Positions 15,879 to 19,927 of a DNA stretch of 19,927 bases are shown here, one piece after another. The DNA lies in assembly GCA_024243835.1 (NCBI GenBank), contig JALPMN010000564.1:1-19927 (forward strand), read 5' to 3'. A program made the position numbers and the translations under genes. Every line of letters begins with the position of its first letter. The stretch's first letter is position 1. Under the pieces are notes generated by a model, which was not told where the DNA came from, did no database searches, and saw nothing but the letters and a program-made list of their open reading frames with translations. Source of the DNA: Enteropsectra breve. Its lineage: Eukaryota > Microsporidia.

Positions 15879-17942
15879 ATGGCAGGCATGTTCAATGGAA
15901 AAACTCTTAATGTTTTAACGCTAGTACTGCTTTGTGCCAGCACACGCATTGAGCTTTATAACGAAGAACAGAGTGGGCTGTTTCTTGAAGAGGAAAAAGT
16001 TAAATGTTCTTCATACCTTGAGGAGAAAATGGCAGCACAAAGAGCATGCGATACCAAAATACTCCATCAGGTCGAATCGCCTGATGTCAAAGAATTGGAT
16101 TATTTTTTCACAGAAAACGAATGCACTGAAGAAGAAAGAATAAAGATAAAGGTAGAACTTGATCTAAATGCCGTGGAGCTCGTTTACAAGCTAAATTTTA
16201 GGTTAATCAGCAAAAGAGACTCTCTTAGGATTGCAAAAGTGGAAGACTTTTGCCATTTGATCGAAACTTACAAAAAGCTGCGATTTAAAAAATCAGGCAA
16301 AACAAAAACTGACAGAGAGGTGGCTGGCATCGTGAACAATGATTTGCAAATCGAAAAGGTCCACAAATATCAGCAGAAATGTGATAAAATGATGATATGT
16401 GTGAATGAGCAGATTGAGCTTTACAATAATGTTATTTTTGCAATAAACATCATATGCTTGCTACAAGATCGGACTGTTTTAAATGCACTCAAGCAAGCTA
16501 TAGTTTTCAGAGAAGGAAGATTGCAGTTATCCCCTGAGCGCTTAATATCATTCGCGCCTGACTTTTTTGTTAAAACTCCAAATCTTTCTTTAAACAAGAG
16601 GATTGCCGAAGTCTTAAAAGGCTGCTCAATAATAAAGTCTGCACTCTATTTGATAACCATAAAGAAAAACAAAGAACTGTGTGACACTACTGATTTTATA
16701 ATTCAGCATCCCTTGGTATCACAAAGCGTTATTGATTCTTGCCAGGCAGTGGAAATAAAGGCAAATAACGCAGCTCCAGCAGAAATAGATTTCATTGAGC
16801 AAGCAAATACAATGCTTTCTGCAGAGAATAAGATAAAGATGCTTAAAATAACCATTCCAGATGAGATAACTATAGAGTTTTTAGAAGCTGTTTGCTGTTT
16901 AATGGCACTAAACAGGCAAGTACGCAAAATAAGGATAGTTTGCAATGTATTGAATCGAAGTAACGAAGAAGACTACAAAAATGCTAAAACAGTAGACGCT
17001 ATAATTAGTGCTGCAAAAATGAATTTGCTCTATGTTCAAGAAATAGTGATTATGGGCCAGCGTTCGCTTGCTCTTACGACAGTTGAAATGCTGGGTAATT
17101 TTAATCTTAAAAAACTCGGATTGCTCGGAGTAGATGCTTACTTTGACTACATTTATCTTTATGATATATTTTCCATTGATTGTAATTTGAAAGAAAGTAT
17201 TCGTGTGTTCCTGGGAAACTATGGGGCATATTTGCTTCTGAATGAAATGCTGCCCGAAAACAGGATAAGACAGGCTGAGTTGCTACCGGCCATGCAGCTT
17301 GAGTGCAAAGAGATTTTCATAGAGACAATTAAGCACTGCAGAGCAATGAGCCTGTACTTTGAGCAGGGCAGTATTGTTCCTACCAAAACAAAGCATACAT
17401 CGCATATTGATCTTAGGCTGTTAAGCTTTGGAGAAAATGTAAAATTGCTTGATCCAAGTGCTGCCGTAACAGACGTAAAAGATGCTCTTGTAGCGAATGG
17501 GTCCATAGTGGTGCATTTCAATTTAGGAGAGATTTATAAAGATCTGCTGGTATTGCCCGAGCAGTCAAATAGTGCAAAGGGACTGGGCATAACCATAAAT
17601 AGCTTGAATGCTGAGAGTATTTCTGCCGTCATTTCTAATGTTTCATCTGTAATCGACAGCATAAGATATTTGGTGGTGGACTGTTGCTTGGACACTGATG
17701 ATAGTGATTTTGATTCGATGCTCAACGAATTTGTATACCTTTTGGTGATAGAATTAGCTTCTTTAACTGTAGTGGAGCAAAAGATGGAGAAAAAGATTAT
17801 TATAAGATTCAAAAATGAGGTTTCCACAGAAATACTAGAAAAGATAGCTGCTGATTTTAATATTTTTAGCACTAAAATTGAGAAAAAGCTACCAGCTTGC
17901 GTGTTTGACCAAGTTTATTTTGAAAATGCTAATAAAACATAA
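15879..17942 (+). CDS. Large secreted protein of unknown function, possible irregular leucine-rich fold
   Basis: 687 aa, no family recognised with confidence. The first ATG in frame is 15879; the frame reaches back only to a TTG at 15867. GGGGG shortly upstream supports the ATG. The N-terminus MAGMFNGKTLNVLTLVLLCAS looks like a signal peptide with a cut around residue 20. The rest is alternating helix and strand. The patch at about 316-420 (KIKMLKITIPDEITIEFL, KIRIVC, VQEIVIMG, LKKLGLLG) and another near 565-600 (LGITINSLNAESISAVI, IRYLVVDC) look like degenerate leucine-rich units with hydrophobic strands followed by helices. There is no USP Cys box, zinc motif or transmembrane segment beyond the signal. 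AATAAA lies inside the last codons. Probably exported (inference). Confidence 0.6.
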   Translation: MAGMFNGKTLNVLTLVLLCASTRIELYNEEQSGLFLEEEKVKCSSYLEEKMAAQRACDTKILHQVESPDVKELDYFFTENECTEEERIKIKVELDLNAVELVYKLNFRLISKRDSLRIAKVEDFCHLIETYKKLRFKKSGKTKTDREVAGIVNNDLQIEKVHKYQQKCDKMMICVNEQIELYNNVIFAINIICLLQDRTVLNALKQAIVFREGRLQLSPERLISFAPDFFVKTPNLSLNKRIAEVLKGCSIIKSALYLITIKKNKELCDTTDFIIQHPLVSQSVIDSCQAVEIKANNAAPAEIDFIEQANTMLSAENKIKMLKITIPDEITIEFLEAVCCLMALNRQVRKIRIVCNVLNRSNEEDYKNAKTVDAIISAAKMNLLYVQEIVIMGQRSLALTTVEMLGNFNLKKLGLLGVDAYFDYIYLYDIFSIDCNLKESIRVFLGNYGAYLLLNEMLPENRIRQAELLPAMQLECKEIFIETIKHCRAMSLYFEQGSIVPTKTKHTSHIDLRLLSFGENVKLLDPSAAVTDVKDALVANGSIVVHFNLGEIYKDLLVLPEQSNSAKGLGITINSLNAESISAVISNVSSVIDSIRYLVVDCCLDTDDSDFDSMLNEFVYLLVIELASLTVVEQKMEKKIIIRFKNEVSTEILEKIAADFNIFSTKIEKKLPACVFDQVYFENANKT

Positions 17943-18549
17943 ATAGCAAGAACTTCTTAATTTAGTTTTCTTTTTCATTAAAATCTAAAATTTACGTGTT
18001 GGCAATGCTCAGGATTTTTTTACATGCAACTTTTTGAAAAATATTGTTTTCTCGAGTGCGATGTAAACTTTCGGTATGTAAACCACACAGTTTTCTGCTG
18101 TTTATCCATCGTCTCTTTAATTGTGTGTGATTGCTGATCGCACTAAAGAAGTTATTAAGTAGTTCAATTTACATTGCTTTAAACTGAATCATATAAATGA
18201 TTCACAAGAAAGACTGGCTATAACCTGCACAGACAGACATTTCTTACTATAAATTGTATATGTGTGTATTTTATTTTTACTTTTCACGCTTAATCTCAAG
18301 CTTTATTAGTGCGAATAATTTTTTTAATTAAAAATTTTTGATCGGAATTTATAAAATTAAAATTTTTTTTAATTTATAGTTTTTATGCTAAATTAACATT
18401 TCTATTGATAAAATTGGGTTTTTATTTTCAATATGTGCCGAATATTTGTATTTTTATATCAAATATGTTATAAATACTGTTAATTCTCATGATTGATTAT
18501 TAAAAGTCGTTAATTAAAACCGTTTATAATATTTTCAAATTTTTCACCC
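17943..18549. other. Spacer with a possible structured RNA
   Basis: About 600 bases without a supported gene. The left third is less AT-rich than other spacers and can fold (see 18055-18144); the rest is AT-rich. The right end holds AATTAAAAC and a TTTATAAT TATA-like box before the next gene. Confidence 0.4.
18055..18144. ncRNA. Candidate structured RNA or long hairpin (speculative)
   Basis: AGTGCGAT (18055-18062) pairs perfectly with ATCGCACT (18137-18144). Inside, CACACA (18084-18089) can pair with TGTGTG (18122-18127), giving a nested two-stem arrangement over 90 nt. It matches no RNA family I can recall, and I could not identify snRNA, tRNA, 5S, RNase P or SRP signatures. It could be chance. 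Confidence 0.2.
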
Positions 18550-19927
18550 ATGATAGGATTGGTGAGTAACGGCATACACCTTTTTAAGTTTTTCCTCCTC
18601 GAAGAATCTGTCCATGGATTATTGGTCATACCTACAATGGAAGAAGTAGTACTTAAATCAAAAGAAGTAGAACCTACAACAGAAGAAGCAACACCTGCAG
18701 TGGAAGATACCAATGGTTCGGATAAAGCTAAAAATCAAGTAACAGAATGTGGTATTTGCCTAGAAGCTGTATATCTAAATGATAATGATACAACCCCTAT
18801 CGATGATAACACTATCTTGTCTGCTCCTCTTTTAAAATACCGTTTATTGGACCAGAACTACTTGCGCTGCAATGATTGCAGGGTGATTCTACATAAGAAC
18901 TGCCTGCTGCCTGCTTTGCGCTATAATTTTAGATGCATCTTATGCAGAAAACCGCTCCCTGAGAATCTCATTTTTACACTGCTCTTTGATTTGTTGATGG
19001 TTTTTGTTGCCAAGAATCAAACCATTAACTATTTTGAGCAAATCAGCCCGTATTTCTATCAAAAGTTGCCTCCTCAGAATGTTTTGCTCGATATTTTCTT
19101 TTATGGCGGTAATGCTGAGGTTTTAAGCGATCCGATAGCAAGAAAAGAGATACATATGTATTTAATTACGCAAAAATATATTGAAGAGCCGATAAAAGAA
19201 GTCTTACAACAAACTTTATTAAAACAAGCTGAGTGCGATATCATAACTGCAGCGTCACTTTTGAAAATAACAGACACAACCGAGAGACTTCAGCATTTCA
19301 TAAGTTTCTGCGATCTTTTGCCGACTCTCGGCGCTGAAGAGATTAAGAATTTTATTTCTGCAGTGATGGAGTCTAAACACCTCAAGTCAATCGCCTTCTT
19401 TGAGAATCTTCTACTGAATTCTTTCGTATTTAAAAAACTATCACTTTGTGAATTTGAAACTGGTTTTGAGTCTGCAAACAGCTTCAAATCAATTACTAAT
19501 GATGCAAGTTTAATTGATTATCTCAAGATCCTTGAAGCGGAATCTCATTTCGAATATTTTAAAAATACGAAAATACATGCGTTCGATGCTTTTATACTAA
19601 AAGCAGCAAATAGAACAAATGAATTCGACCTCCGGCTATTCGATGTCCTGCTGGAGAAGGTTCTTGAAAATAATAAGGAGATTACGGATGCAATGAAGCA
19701 AGCAGGGACATTCCAAAAGCTCCTTAATGAAAAACTGATAAAGAACATTGGTGATGCGCTGAATATTTCTTTGTGGATCGCAGATAACACAGAATACTCA
19801 ATAAGTGCAGTCACTAATAAATTTATGCCTTACATTCAAAAGTACTTTGATGTGTTTGATAGAAGTTCGAAGGCATTTAAGCAAGAAACCCTTGAGAGCA
19901 CAATTAACTTTATCAATGAAAACTGCA
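18550..19927 (+). CDS. C4HC3 RING/PHD-like zinc-finger protein, 3'-truncated by window edge
   Basis: 459 residues are visible and the frame is open to the last base. The ATG at 18550 is directly preceded by CCC; the frame upstream reaches a stop at 18511 with no other ATG. An acidic, Thr/Glu-rich leader (residues 30-60) precedes a zinc motif: Cys67, Cys70, 36 residues, Cys107, Cys110, four residues, His115, Cys118, ten residues, Cys129, Cys132. The C4HC3 order and C-x4-H-x2-C spacing resemble PHD or RING-variant fingers. RING-type fingers recruit E2 enzymes, so this could be a ubiquitin ligase. A hydrophobic stretch follows (LIFTLLFDLLMVFVA, 140-154), then a long, apparently all-helical region without known motifs. 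There is no signal peptide. Given four USP-like genes nearby, a ubiquitin role is attractive but unproven. Confidence 0.6.
   Translation, partial: MIGLVSNGIHLFKFFLLEESVHGLLVIPTMEEVVLKSKEVEPTTEEATPAVEDTNGSDKAKNQVTECGICLEAVYLNDNDTTPIDDNTILSAPLLKYRLLDQNYLRCNDCRVILHKNCLLPALRYNFRCILCRKPLPENLIFTLLFDLLMVFVAKNQTINYFEQISPYFYQKLPPQNVLLDIFFYGGNAEVLSDPIARKEIHMYLITQKYIEEPIKEVLQQTLLKQAECDIITAASLLKITDTTERLQHFISFCDLLPTLGAEEIKNFISAVMESKHLKSIAFFENLLLNSFVFKKLSLCEFETGFESANSFKSITNDASLIDYLKILEAESHFEYFKNTKIHAFDAFILKAANRTNEFDLRLFDVLLEKVLENNKEITDAMKQAGTFQKLLNEKLIKNIGDALNISLWIADNTEYSISAVTNKFMPYIQKYFDVFDRSSKAFKQETLESTINFINENC

Noticed and set aside
1..19927. tRNA, rRNA, CRISPR arrays or spliceosomal introns
   Set aside because: I found no cloverleaf-like T-loop with matching arms, no rRNA-like GC-rich stretch, no regularly spaced repeat array, and no gene that needs an intron to restore its frame.

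Overview
The window looks like nuclear DNA from a compact but transposon-bearing eukaryotic parasite, most probably a microsporidian. The evidence is intronless reading frames, very AT-rich spacers, AATAAA signals that overlap or closely follow stop codons, CCC or GGGGG tracts within a few bases of several start codons, two divergent eukaryotic housekeeping genes (ribose-5-phosphate isomerase and cap-binding protein CBP20), and many lineage-specific secreted or ubiquitin-related proteins. The genus cannot be told from the sequence.

Layout. Positions 1-3514 hold a 3' fragment of a USP-like protein (+), ribose-5-phosphate isomerase (-), and a membrane-anchored ubiquitin-specific protease with its catalytic boxes intact (+). 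Positions 3789-8493 hold four small secreted proteins, all on the minus strand, sharing an N-terminal signal peptide and a C-x(16,19)-C-x4-[ILY]-P-F core. This cluster is interrupted by an intact Tc1/mariner-type transposon (5519-6797) with 21-bp repeats inside its terminal inverted repeats, and by a decayed ISXO2/IS1595-like transposase (about 7710-8160). CBP20 follows (9384-9881, -).

Positions 10327-15588 hold two large tandem USP-like proteins with long coiled-coil insertions (+). They are followed by a large secreted protein of unknown function (15879-17942, +) and a C4HC3 RING/PHD-like zinc-binding protein that runs off the right edge (18550-19927, +).

Working model (inference). Two families lie intermixed: USP-like proteins (four members, ranging from apparently catalytic to catalytically dead) and small two-cysteine secreted proteins (four members). 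Three of the small genes and two of the USP-like genes share an AATCAAAA-type A-rich element placed 27-29 nt upstream of the ATG. The two housekeeping genes lack it and instead have CC/CCC directly before ATG. This suggests co-regulation of a putative host-interaction gene set. Together with the zinc-finger gene, the locus has a ubiquitin theme.
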